The notes under the pieces were generated by a model. The model had not been told where the DNA came from and ran no database searches. It worked only from the letters and a program-made list of their open reading frames with translations. From Cupriavidus campinensis (GTDB taxonomy: Bacteria > Pseudomonadota > Gammaproteobacteria > Burkholderiales > Burkholderiaceae), in NCBI RefSeq assembly GCF_905397395.1, contig NZ_CAJPVH010000039.1, forward strand, positions 1 to 55,219: a DNA stretch of 55,219 bases, read 5' to 3'. Below, one piece after another: positions 17,775 to 26,525 of this stretch. The position numbers and the translations under genes are program-made. The first letter of the stretch is position 1. Each line of letters opens with the position of its first letter.

Positions 17775-18050
17775 CTATAGGGCCTCCTCAACAGGACGGT
17801 TCTCGAATGTCTTGGCCAACTGGCAAAGGGCCCGGATTTCCCAACGGGATAGTCTCGCGACGGTTGAAAGCAACTCAAGCGTGTCAGACCTGATGGTCGC
17901 TGGGAAGATCAACTCAATCTCACGCCCGACCCGTTCTGCGCATGCTGCCTGGTAGATTTTCAGCCGATCTTCCGCTGAAGCATCTTTGTGTGCTTCGGTC
18001 GGCTTGCGGCGATCCAAGCCGGTAACACGGAAGGGGGGAGTCAAGCTCGA
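17775..18050 (-). CDS. small hypothetical protein upstream of the tns/tni operon
   Basis: The last about 80 residues of this open frame look coding: DRRKPTEAHKDASAEDRLKIYQ followed by a regular helical stretch ending LAKTFENRPVEEAL. The start is not clear. The frame is open back to a TTG at 18161, but that part is low in family character and overlaps the divergent HAD gene promoter; the left edge given here is an estimate near a TTG codon. Same strand as tnsA, 180 bp upstream. It could be a regulator of the transposition genes. No domain recognised. Confidence 0.35.
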   Translation of the reverse strand, partial: SSLTPPFRVTGLDRRKPTEAHKDASAEDRLKIYQAACAERVGREIELIFPATIRSDTLELLSTVARLSRWEIRALCQLAKTFENRPVEEAL

Positions 18051-18173
18051 AGACCTGCTCAGTCCCGTTGCCGCAACTGAGCACCGAGTGACTGATCGTT
18101 CTGTATGATGTTTACCATGCTGGCCGTGGAGGAAGGCCCAGAGAGAAGATTTCTCGTGCAAGGTGCAAGCGCA

Positions 18174-18803
18174 ATGTCAGTTGCTCAAGTGACTCCGATT
18201 TTTGCCGTAGTGTTTGACGCGTTCGATACCCTGTGCGAGATCGGTGATCCGCACCATCCGTTCGCTGAGCTTGCTCGCGCGAGCAGTAGGCAAGTCGATG
18301 CCCGCACTGCGCTAATGACGCGCCCTCTTGGTATCCGCCAGGCCGCGGAGCATTTGGACTCTAGCGGGATTGATATAGCAGAGCTCGAACAGCGGCTGCA
18401 GATTGAGCTTGCGAGCATCCGGTTATTTGATGACACGATTCCGACGCTCACGGAGCTGAAGCGGCGTGGTATCAAACTGGCCATCGCTTCGAACCTAGCA
18501 GCGCCCTACGCACTCCCGCTCCTTGAGCTACTTCCTTTCCAACTTGACGCGTATGCATGGTCGTTCGAGATTGGGTACCTCAAGCCACAAGCAGAAATCT
18601 TTGAGTGGGTGACTTCAAGAATCGGCGTGCCCGCAGCAGCCACGCTGATGGTTGGAGACACCTATAAAGCGGACTACGTCGGCGCGCTCAATGCAGGTCT
18701 CCAGGCGAGGCACTTGGTTCGTCCGCCCAATTCGCCGTCCGGCGGGACCATGATTCAGTCGTTGACTGAGATTTTGGATCTTCACTTGGCTGAACAGGCA
18801 TAG
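18174..18803 (+). CDS. HAD-superfamily hydrolase
   Basis: 209-residue soluble hydrolase with the four HAD motifs: I VVFDAFDTL with the nucleophile Asp; II AIASNLAAPY; III Lys in GYLKPQAE; IV MVGDTYKADYVGA. The residue two after the nucleophile is Phe rather than Asp, as in haloacid-dehalogenase-type members (DAYGT), so a plain phosphatase role is not certain. A helical cap follows motif I. AAGGTG lies seven bases before the ATG at 18174. It stands alone between the transposition module and the RloC-like gene. Confidence 0.8.
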   Translation: MSVAQVTPIFAVVFDAFDTLCEIGDPHHPFAELARASSRQVDARTALMTRPLGIRQAAEHLDSSGIDIAELEQRLQIELASIRLFDDTIPTLTELKRRGIKLAIASNLAAPYALPLLELLPFQLDAYAWSFEIGYLKPQAEIFEWVTSRIGVPAAATLMVGDTYKADYVGALNAGLQARHLVRPPNSPSGGTMIQSLTEILDLHLAEQA

Positions 18804-19172
18804 TAGAGCAGCGAGCTCGTGCATTCGCGTTTCGTGTTTGCCTTCATCACCAGTGTGTCAAAACAACGCTGTCTCGCTGACGGGTAAGCTGCGCTGTCGC
18901 GCACGATCCGAATGCCACGGGCCTCACCCTGTCGCCGGGTAGAATGCCCGTCGACAGGGGGCCATAATCCGCCTATGGTATGTGCCCGCCCTGCCTGGGA
19001 AGTGCGCGTTTTCAAGTTAGACGTGGTAACTACCTGCTTCCAGGCCAGGCGATCGTGCTATCCGTGTGTCGTGGCCCCTTGAAACTCAGGCGTCTGCGTA
19101 TTTCACAACTACTTTGGCCGACAGTCGAGATGGACATCGAAGTGCACGGCCATGCCGAGGAACGGAGGGTGC
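18804..19172. other. gene-free stretch before the RloC-like gene
   Basis: No convincing gene is seen in about 370 bp. Short frames on both strands (18782-19015 minus, 18980-19186 plus) lack a ribosome site and regular composition. The stretch probably contains the promoter of the AAA gene; no clear -35/-10 pair was identified. Confidence 0.4.
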
Positions 19173-21554
19173 ATGAAGATCAGTAGGATTCAGAAGGCCA
19201 ACAACTACCGAATCTTTCGAAATTTCAGTTGGCCCACCGACCTTCCTGACTTTGCTCGATTTAACGTCGTTTACGGGTGGAACGGCTCAGGGAAAACTTC
19301 GCTATCGAACCTCTTTCGACATATTCAGCGACGGCAAGCGTTGACAGATGGACAGATTGAGATCCTTGTAGACCAGACACGAGTAGCGGGAACGGATTTC
19401 GGCACGGCAGCCTTGCCGACACTGCGTGTATTCAACCGTGATGCGATTGATCGCAACATCTTTGAACTGGCAAACCAGCAGTTCCCCCCAGTGTTCTTCC
19501 TGGGGGAAGACAGCGTTCAGAAGCAGCAAAAGATTGAAGACAAAAAAAAGCAGCTCGAAATCAAAGTCCAAAGCGAGTCTCGCTGGGATCGCAAGAAATC
19601 TGATGCAACCAGCGCGTTTGACAACTTCTGTGCCGAAGAGGCTAAAGGGGTCAAGAACTTACTGACCGTAGCGGGCGGCGGCCCATACAACAACTACAAC
19701 GCCGCCAATTTCAAAGCCGATGTGCAGCGGTTGGCAGCCATCACGCCGGCGCCTGCTCTGTTGTCGGATGAGTTGCGCCAGCAACACCTAGCGACGAAGG
19801 ATGGGAAGGCATTGTCTAAGGCCTCAGAGCCTTCCGTTAGCTTTCCGGACTTCGCTGGCTTGACGGCTCGTACCCAGGCCTTGTTAGGTCACTCCGTCGT
19901 TTCTTCAGTTATCGCCGAATTGGCCGAGAATCCTGCTGTCGCCGGGTGGGTTCACGCCGGTCTCTCATTGCACGCTGGCGCTGGTGAAGTTGCGTCTAGT
20001 AACTGCAAGTTCTGTGATCAACCATTGCCAGAGCGGCGGATCCGACAACTTGAAGCGCACTTCAACGACGAATTCAACAAGTTTCAGTCGAACATCGACG
20101 CACTTGTTGCCGACATTCGCTCAGCACGGGGGTTCGAGCAGGCGCTCCGCGTTCCGCCCAAAGAAGCTCTGTATAGCGATCTGCGCACAGAGTATGAAAA
20201 GACTCTGAAGGCTTTAAGACAGCAGGCGACCACCGTTCAGATGTCCTTGGAGGTCTTACTGCGTGCGCTTGAGGCAAAGAGGAGCGAACCATTCAAGGAC
20301 TTCGAGTTGCGCGCGTTCATCACAGGCCATAGTGCCTCGGATGAGCCGGCCAGTCGAATCGAGGCCTTCTTTCAAGTCGCGATGACCGGATTAGTTGCAC
20401 TGAGTGCGGCTATGGGTCAAACGGCGTTCGACAAACTAAGATCAATCATCGATCAACACAACGACCGCACCGACACTTTTGATGCATCCGTTAAGGATGC
20501 ACGCGCAGGGCTGGCCAAAAACGAAATACTCAAGGCACTGCCTGAATGGACCAAAAGGTCACAAGCAGTGACAGATGCAAAAGATAAAGCGGCTACTGCG
20601 CGGGATGAAGCCACAAAGCTCCGGAAGGAGATTGAGGAACTTGAAGTTCAAGTTCGGCAACACCGTCGCCCTGCGGAGGAACTCAATCAGGAGGTGGCGT
20701 CTTATCTGGGACGCGATGAACTTCGGTTCGAGGTCGAGCAGAATGGCTATCGAATCATGCGTGGCGGGCAACCTGCCATGCATTTAAGCGATGGCGAACG
20801 TACGGCGATTGCGTTTTTGTACTTCTTGAAATCCCTTCAGGGAACAGACTTTGACCTGAAGACTGGCATCGTTGTCATTGATGACCCCGTATCAAGTTTG
20901 GATGCCAACTCGCTATTCAGCGCCTTTGGCTTCATGAAGCAACGGACAGCAGACGCAGGGCAGCTATTTGTACTGACACACAACTTTGCGTTCTTCCGAC
21001 AGGTGAGGAATTGGTACTACAACCTGCCAGGCCAAAGAAAAAAGGACGCGAACTTACAACCAGCCCGCTTTTACATGCTGATGACAGAATTCACGAATGG
21101 ACAACGCGGGGCTTCGTTACGAGCTCTCGACCCCTTTCTGCATCAGTACGAATCGGAGTATCACTACCTATTCAAAAGGCTCCACGAAGAGGCGCACAAG
21201 CCCGTCGCTCAAGGCATTGAGACCTACTACGCCATTCCAAATATTGCCCGGCGACTATTGGAATCGTTTCTGGCGTTTCGCGTGCCAGATAAGCCGGGTG
21301 AGCTATTCCAGAAGCTGGAAGCTGTTCAGTACGATACGGCCAAGAAAACACGCATTCTTCGGTTCCTTCACACCTATTCCCACTTCGATCAAGTGGCGGA
21401 GCCAGATCACGACCTGTCCTTATTGTCGGAAACACCGGCAATCCTTCAGGAAGTCCTCGCCCTGATTCGCAAATGCGACCCGGAGCATTTCAGGTCCATG
21501 ACCGATTTGATAACGCCGTCCGCGGCTCGAACTGCTGCCGCAGACATTCCATAA
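19173..21554 (+). CDS. AAA_13 ATPase, RloC-like anticodon nuclease candidate
   Basis: 793-residue protein built like RloC/PrrC-type AAA_13 proteins. Walker A GWNGSGKTS at 35-43. A CKFC pair (C278, C281) within helical flanks resembles the RloC zinc hook. Coiled coil about 455-510; ABC signature LSDGE at 538-542; Walker B VVIDDP with D570-D571; H-loop LTHNF. After the ATPase head comes a C-terminal region with R693...E697 (NIARRLLESF) and H733/H737 (FLHTYSHF). That matches the Arg-xxx-Glu...His triad reported for the PrrC/RloC anticodon nuclease. These enzymes cleave tRNA after DNA damage or restriction alleviation. GGAGGG lies just before ATG 19173. tRNase activity is inference. Confidence 0.7.
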   Translation: MKISRIQKANNYRIFRNFSWPTDLPDFARFNVVYGWNGSGKTSLSNLFRHIQRRQALTDGQIEILVDQTRVAGTDFGTAALPTLRVFNRDAIDRNIFELANQQFPPVFFLGEDSVQKQQKIEDKKKQLEIKVQSESRWDRKKSDATSAFDNFCAEEAKGVKNLLTVAGGGPYNNYNAANFKADVQRLAAITPAPALLSDELRQQHLATKDGKALSKASEPSVSFPDFAGLTARTQALLGHSVVSSVIAELAENPAVAGWVHAGLSLHAGAGEVASSNCKFCDQPLPERRIRQLEAHFNDEFNKFQSNIDALVADIRSARGFEQALRVPPKEALYSDLRTEYEKTLKALRQQATTVQMSLEVLLRALEAKRSEPFKDFELRAFITGHSASDEPASRIEAFFQVAMTGLVALSAAMGQTAFDKLRSIIDQHNDRTDTFDASVKDARAGLAKNEILKALPEWTKRSQAVTDAKDKAATARDEATKLRKEIEELEVQVRQHRRPAEELNQEVASYLGRDELRFEVEQNGYRIMRGGQPAMHLSDGERTAIAFLYFLKSLQGTDFDLKTGIVVIDDPVSSLDANSLFSAFGFMKQRTADAGQLFVLTHNFAFFRQVRNWYYNLPGQRKKDANLQPARFYMLMTEFTNGQRGASLRALDPFLHQYESEYHYLFKRLHEEAHKPVAQGIETYYAIPNIARRLLESFLAFRVPDKPGELFQKLEAVQYDTAKKTRILRFLHTYSHFDQVAEPDHDLSLLSETPAILQEVLALIRKCDPEHFRSMTDLITPSAARTAAADIP

Positions 21555-22041
21555 ATACGGCACCGCGTGAGCTCTTTTTAACCTGCCTTGCTCTTGCTGC
21601 TGACAACAATTGGCATGTGGTGCTAGAGCCCCGCTTCTACCGCAAACGAGAAGCGACCGGCCGCCTGGCCGCTCGTGCCTTGCTCCCCTGCGCCCCGTGC
21701 AGTGGCAATGTCGCAGTGCGGCCAGTAACCGTCATTGCCCATCGCTGAACGAATGGCTGCTTTGGCACAGGCAGCAGTCGAGACTTGATTCCTTGCTGGC
21801 TTGATTTCCATTAGCGCGACTCTGCAGCTTCCAAACCACTTACTTGCACCAGATTCCCGCTCAATTAGCCCGATTTTTCTCCGAAGATCTGGCTCTATTC
21901 GGAGGATCGGCTGATACCGGAAACGGAAAATGGCTGAATGCCCTTCGAGCACCCCTCGGTCGATAAAGGAGTGTTGAAGGATCAGTGTTCAACTGTGTGG
22001 GCTACCCGACTGAATGCATGAGGGCGGTCTGCGTTCCCGCA
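21555..22041. other. gene-free stretch with decayed intergenic repeat
   Basis: No convincing gene in about 490 bp. On the minus strand around 21700-21760 the sequence resembles a degenerate 'CGGCCAGTAACCGTCATTGC' repeat type that recurs elsewhere in this island. No clear terminator follows the RloC-like gene. Confidence 0.35.
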
Positions 22042-22488
22042 TTACGCCGCTGCCGCAACTGGAAGCCGAAACGGGGCGCCGAGACGATTGAATGCGTTCA
22101 TGGCGGCAATCGTAATAGTGAGATCAACGAGGTCCTTGGGCGAAAATGCTGCCGATGCGGCCGCATAGGCTTCGTCTGAGGCATGCGTCTCACTGACGCG
22201 CGTCACTTCCTCCGCCCAGGCCAACGCGGCCCGCTCTTGCTCGGCGAATAGGTGCGGTACTTCATCCCACACCGGAACCAGCGTGATCTTGTCGACCGAC
22301 ATGGTCTTTCTGAGATCGCGGCTATGCATGTCAATGCAATGCGCGCATCCGTTGATCTGGGAGACGCGGAGGAACACGAGGTGGACAAGCTCCTCGGGGA
22401 GATCCGTCTTCTTCGTGACATAGTGGTGGATACCAAAAAGCGCCTTCGCGCCGTCAGGCGCTATCTCTTGCCAATTCAAGCGGGTCAT
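22042..22488 (-). CDS. AhpD-like carboxymuconolactone decarboxylase family protein
   Basis: 148-residue protein of the CMD/AhpD-like family. The redox motif is visible as NGCAHCIDMHS, the CxxC with downstream His typical of alkylhydroperoxidase-like members, which reduce peroxides or protect against oxidative stress. The rest is all-helical, as the family requires. AAAGGA lies upstream of the ATG at 22488. It is divergent from a MocR-type regulator gene across 154 bp that hold repeated GGCCCAAAA elements, so it is very probably the regulator's target; this pairing is common in Proteobacteria. Confidence 0.85.
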   Translation of the reverse strand: MTRLNWQEIAPDGAKALFGIHHYVTKKTDLPEELVHLVFLRVSQINGCAHCIDMHSRDLRKTMSVDKITLVPVWDEVPHLFAEQERAALAWAEEVTRVSETHASDEAYAAASAAFSPKDLVDLTITIAAMNAFNRLGAPFRLPVAAAA

Positions 22489-22554
22489 CTCGGTCCTTTT
22501 CTGTTGGTGATGGGGTCTAGCGTCGCGGTCCGCGCGCCCGAGCCGCCTATCGAC

Positions 22555-22643
22555 TTGGGCCGCGATTCATGTCATAACGCAAAGTTACTCCGCCAGGCAT
22601 TGAAGATACAGGCCCAAAAAGTGGAGAAACGACTGGCCCAAAA
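22555..22643. promoter_or_regulatory. repeated elements, probable MocR operator
   Basis: GGCCCAAAA occurs at 22611-22619 and 22635-22643 in the same orientation, and its inverse TTGGGCC at 22555-22561, all in the gap between the divergent AhpD-like and MocR-type genes. MocR regulators usually bind such direct repeats upstream of their own gene. The last copy runs into the mocR-type start codon, so autorepression is possible. Confidence 0.5.
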
Positions 22644-24118
22644 TGAATCACCCGAATTCGCCCGCCGTGCTGTCCGTTCTGGTGGACCGCGCCACCGCCG
22701 TGCCGATCGGCGACCAGATCCATGCGAGCCTGCGACAGGCGATCGTCGAGGGTCGGCTCCTACCTGGACAGCGTCTTCCTTCCGGCCGGGACCTCGCTGC
22801 GCAGCTTGGCGTCGCCCGCGGCACCATCCGTGTCGCCTACGACCGTCTGATCGCCGAGAATCTGGTGTTCGGCGCGGGCTCCGCGGGCACACACGTATGC
22901 GCGCGGCTACCTGTCGGGCGAGCCGGCGGCGAAGCCGCACTCGATGGGCCTCTGGCGGATTTCACCCGCCCGTTCTCGAGCGTCCCGCTTCCGTTCCAAA
23001 TGGGCGTACCTGCCCACGACGCGTTTCCCGCCAAGCTCTGGGCCCGCATGCGGACGCGTGCCGTACGCGCCGATGCCTTCGCTTACACGGCCTATGCTGA
23101 TCCGCGCGGCGAGCCTGCCCTGCGAGCCCAGATCGCGAGCCACCTGGCCGTAAGCAGGCAGATGCAATGTCATCCGGATCAAATCATCGTTACCAGTGGA
23201 TACCGGCAGGGTCTGATGCTGGCACTGACCGCCCTGCGCGCGCACGGCCGCAAGGCGTGGCTCGAGGAGCCAGGGTATCCGCTCGGAAGGCGAGCACTGG
23301 AAGTGACCGGAGCCGAGGTCGTACCCGTACCCATTGATGCCGAGGGGCTGCGCGTCGAAGCCGGCGTCGCCAGCGCGCCAGACGCTTTGCTGGCGCTGGT
23401 CACGCCCGGCCAGCATGCACCGCTGGGCGTCACGATGTCGCCGGCACGCAGGCGCGCGCTGCTCGAATGGGCGGCGACAAGGGGGGGCTGGATCATCGAA
23501 GACGACTATCTCGGAGAACTACAGCTCGACGGCCGGGCCGCACCGGCGCTTGCCGCCGGCGAGGGCGCCGAGCGTGTCGTTCATATCGGCGCGTTCAGCA
23601 AAACGATCAGCCCGGCGCTGGGCCTCGGTTTCGTCGTTGCCCCGCGCGCAGTGGCGGAGCGTCTGGTGGAGGTCTGCGCCGTGTTGGCCCCGGCGCCGAA
23701 CCGGACCACCCAATTGGCGGTGACGGAGTTTCTGCGGGATGGGCACTACCTGCGGCATTTACGCCAGATGAAGGCACTCTATGGCGAACGGCGCCGCCTG
23801 ACGCTGGCGCATGTCAGCGAGTTTCTGCCGGGCACGCTGATGGCGGGTCTGGGTGTGATCGCACCGCTGCCACAAACCGCCGACGACCGCGTGGTTGTCG
23901 GCATTGCCCGCGCACGCGGCCTCGCACCTTCGGCACTCTCCGCATGGTACCTTCGCCGCAATCACGCGCAAGGCGGCTTACTACTCAGTGCGACAAACCT
24001 GCGCCCTGACAACATCGAGGCCGTGTGCGCGACGCTTGCGGGTATCGTTGCTTCATCGAGTCGTAGCCCACATGAGTCCAATGGTCGCGAAGGCGACGTC
24101 GGAGCGTCCACTTTCTAG
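22643..24118 (+). CDS. MocR/PdxR-type GntR regulator with aminotransferase domain
   Basis: 491-residue transcription regulator. Residues about 10-80 form a GntR winged helix (RLPSGRDLAAQLGVARGTIRVAY), a linker follows, and about 120-470 form a fold-type I aminotransferase-like domain. The PLP lysine lies in HIGAFSKTISPALG, with the usual YxDPRG (AYADPRGEPALR) and IIEDDYLGE segments. MocR proteins sense PLP or amino compounds rather than catalyse. It is divergent from the AhpD-like gene, its likely target. GC is higher than in neighbouring island genes. The C-terminus is slightly extended (SSRSPHESNG). Confidence 0.9.
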   Translation: MNHPNSPAVLSVLVDRATAVPIGDQIHASLRQAIVEGRLLPGQRLPSGRDLAAQLGVARGTIRVAYDRLIAENLVFGAGSAGTHVCARLPVGRAGGEAALDGPLADFTRPFSSVPLPFQMGVPAHDAFPAKLWARMRTRAVRADAFAYTAYADPRGEPALRAQIASHLAVSRQMQCHPDQIIVTSGYRQGLMLALTALRAHGRKAWLEEPGYPLGRRALEVTGAEVVPVPIDAEGLRVEAGVASAPDALLALVTPGQHAPLGVTMSPARRRALLEWAATRGGWIIEDDYLGELQLDGRAAPALAAGEGAERVVHIGAFSKTISPALGLGFVVAPRAVAERLVEVCAVLAPAPNRTTQLAVTEFLRDGHYLRHLRQMKALYGERRRLTLAHVSEFLPGTLMAGLGVIAPLPQTADDRVVVGIARARGLAPSALSAWYLRRNHAQGGLLLSATNLRPDNIEAVCATLAGIVASSSRSPHESNGREGDVGASTF

Positions 24119-24169
24119 AGATATCGACGACGGCTAAGGGTCGGAACCGAGGATCCGTAGCTGCGGCGG

Positions 24170-24202
24170 GCCTGGCGACCGCGGAACTTCCGCGTTCGGC
24201 CA
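24170..24202. repeat. 33-bp repeat copy upstream of mcrBC
   Basis: This 33-bp segment beginning GCCTGG and ending TTCGGCCA is matched at 26 of 33 positions, without gaps, by 28072-28104 on the other side of mcrBC, in the same orientation. The strongest shared block is ACTTCCG.. TTCGGCCA. It probably belongs to a degenerate intergenic repeat family of the genome. Confidence 0.5.
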
Positions 24203-24389
24203 TCAAGAGACGCTCGTCCATCCCATCGCGCGTGCATTTGATCGTCGGCGACACCACTGATAGCGACCCTTCGTTGGAGGATGACACCTTACAGGTCATC
24301 TGGCTAAGGGTATGCACGACCCGCGAATCTTGCGTCGTTCTCCAAGCAACCGCCCCCACCGAACCGGGCCGTCATAAAGCAGATGCGAC

Positions 24390-26525
24390 GTGATCGCCGA
24401 GCCACGCGGTATGATTTGCGTCGTGATTACGACCATAGCTGCCCGGAGACTGGAATTGCTCAAAAACTACCTGAACAAGGACGGTGAGGACCTCTTCGCC
24501 TCATTCAAGTCTGATGCGGATCGTGAATGGACCTGGCAGGTGATTGAGTGCTTACGCGAACGTTATCCCGATGCCGACCAGTGGACGACAGGTGGGCCAA
24601 ACTACAAGTACACCGACTTGCGATTCGGGCGACGCAAGCTCGGCCACTCAGCATGGCGCGTCAGTTTTCGAATTCGGCTGAGGGCGGGGCGACCTGCTTG
24701 TGAGCTTGCCAAATGGCTCTGCAAGGGTTCGGCAGACCGCCCGGCGATGTCGCCCGTGACGCATCCTGACTCGACCGCCATGAATGGCTGGCTCGACGAG
24801 TGGGCGCCGCGCGTCGCTCCCTATGCGAGCGACTTGATAGGGCAAGGCTACCGGCCGTCGGACTACGGCGCTTCAGCGTCTCCTGACGTCGACCCAGACG
24901 AGTCCGATCCAATCGAGCGGACACCGCGCGGCATACCTCCAGATGCCCGCCTAATGAACACCATTCTGTACGGCCCCCCGGGAACCGGCAAGACGTATGC
25001 CACCATTGACGAGACATTGCGCGTCCTGGATCCCGAGTTGCTGGCGCAGTATCCGGAGCCTGTCGGCAACGCTGCGGCCGACAGGCTGAATCGGCGTTCT
25101 GCATTGAAGACAAGATTCGACGAGCTGGCTCAGGCCGGGCGCGTGCGCTTCGTCACCTTCCACCAAAGCTTCAGCTACGAGGACTTCGTGGAGGGAATAC
25201 GTGCGGTCAGCCACAGCAATGGACAAATCAGCTATCAAGTCGTTGACGGGGTGTTCAAGGCGCTGTGCGATCGTGCACGGGGGTCCGCCGCAACCAACAC
25301 ATCCGTCGAGACCGAGCCGCCCATTAAACTCTCCGGACGCCGCATCTGGAAGATGTCTTTAGGTGCAGCTGAAGGCGACGACGCATACGTCTACGATGAC
25401 TGCATCAGGCAAGGGATGGCGCTGCTGGGCTACGGTTACGCGCTCGACTACACTGGCTGCGCTTCACGAGCGGACGTCTCTGCACGGATGCGCGAACACG
25501 GGCATCAACCCGATGTCAACGACTACGCCGCAACGGCGGTCAACACCTTCATAAACGTAATGAAGACCGGCGACCTGATAGTCGTGACGGACGGGAATCT
25601 GAAGTTCCGGGCACTTGGCGAGATCACAGGACCCTACCGACATATCGAACGCGAGGAAGGCGACGATTACAGGCAGAGCCGTGCTGTACGTTGGCTACGG
25701 TCCTATGAGCCGTCCCTGGCCTTCGGCGAATTGATGAACAATCGCTTCAGCCAGATGACGCTTTATGAACTGCGCGACGGCTCAATCGACATGACGAAAC
25801 TTGACGCCTTGCTGGCACCGGCGCCTCCACCGACGGGAGCCGACGCGACGCCTTATGTGTTGATCATTGACGAGATCAATCGGGGAAATGTTTCGCGCAT
25901 CTTTGGTGAACTGATTACGCTCATCGAGCCCAGCAAGCGAGCCGGCAATCCAGAAGCGTTGACGGTTACGTTGCCGTACTCGCAGACGCCATTCACTGTG
26001 CCGGACAATGTCCATCTGCTCGGTACGATGAACACGGCTGACCGTTCCCTAACGGGCCTGGATATCGCTTTGCGCCGACGTTTCACCTTCAGGGAAATGG
26101 CGCCTCGGCCAGATTTTCTCGATAGCGTACACGTTGCTGGCATCAACATCGGCCGAATGCTTGCGGTGATGAATGAGCGCATTGAGCTATTACTTGATCG
26201 CGACCACATGCTGGGCCACGCGTACTTCATGCCGCTGACAGCCGAAGGGGGCAACACACTGGAGACGCTGGCTCGAATCTTCAGGCATCAGGTATTCCCG
26301 CTGCTCCAGGAATATTTCTTCGAGGACTGGGAGCGAATCATCTGGGTGTTGAACGATCATCGCAAGGCAGATGAATTGCGCTTCATACGACAGCGTGGCG
26401 CGCCACTGGCACAACTTTTTGGTGCGGAGCAGGTCGGCATGCTGCGCGAAAAACGTTGGGAAGTGAACACAAAAGCCTTCGACATCGTTGAAAGCTATGC
26501 GGGCATCCTGTCGACCGAAGCATGA
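24390..26525 (+). CDS. mcrB: McrB-type restriction GTPase with inserted EVE-like domain
   Basis: 711-residue AAA+ motor of a McrBC restriction system, which recognises modified DNA and drives cleavage by McrC. Walker A GPPGTGKT at 195-202; Walker B VLIIDEINRGN with D494-E495; MNTADRS at 547-553, the McrB hallmark. Between them (about 318-440) sits an inserted module opening RIWKMSLG and holding GDLIVV, ALGEITGPYRH and RAVRWL, which has the look of an EVE/PUA-like modified-base reader. The first about 150 residues form a separate N-terminal domain (FASFKSDADREWTW). The start may be GTG 24390 or ATG 24411; neither has a strong ribosome site. The gene overlaps mcrC by 4 bp. Confidence 0.85.
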   Translation: MIAEPRGMICVVITTIAARRLELLKNYLNKDGEDLFASFKSDADREWTWQVIECLRERYPDADQWTTGGPNYKYTDLRFGRRKLGHSAWRVSFRIRLRAGRPACELAKWLCKGSADRPAMSPVTHPDSTAMNGWLDEWAPRVAPYASDLIGQGYRPSDYGASASPDVDPDESDPIERTPRGIPPDARLMNTILYGPPGTGKTYATIDETLRVLDPELLAQYPEPVGNAAADRLNRRSALKTRFDELAQAGRVRFVTFHQSFSYEDFVEGIRAVSHSNGQISYQVVDGVFKALCDRARGSAATNTSVETEPPIKLSGRRIWKMSLGAAEGDDAYVYDDCIRQGMALLGYGYALDYTGCASRADVSARMREHGHQPDVNDYAATAVNTFINVMKTGDLIVVTDGNLKFRALGEITGPYRHIEREEGDDYRQSRAVRWLRSYEPSLAFGELMNNRFSQMTLYELRDGSIDMTKLDALLAPAPPPTGADATPYVLIIDEINRGNVSRIFGELITLIEPSKRAGNPEALTVTLPYSQTPFTVPDNVHLLGTMNTADRSLTGLDIALRRRFTFREMAPRPDFLDSVHVAGINIGRMLAVMNERIELLLDRDHMLGHAYFMPLTAEGGNTLETLARIFRHQVFPLLQEYFFEDWERIIWVLNDHRKADELRFIRQRGAPLAQLFGAEQVGMLREKRWEVNTKAFDIVESYAGILSTEA

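Noticed and set aside
21623..21952. 109-codon minus-strand frame.
   Set aside because: Overlaps decayed repeat sequence and has no motif or start signal.
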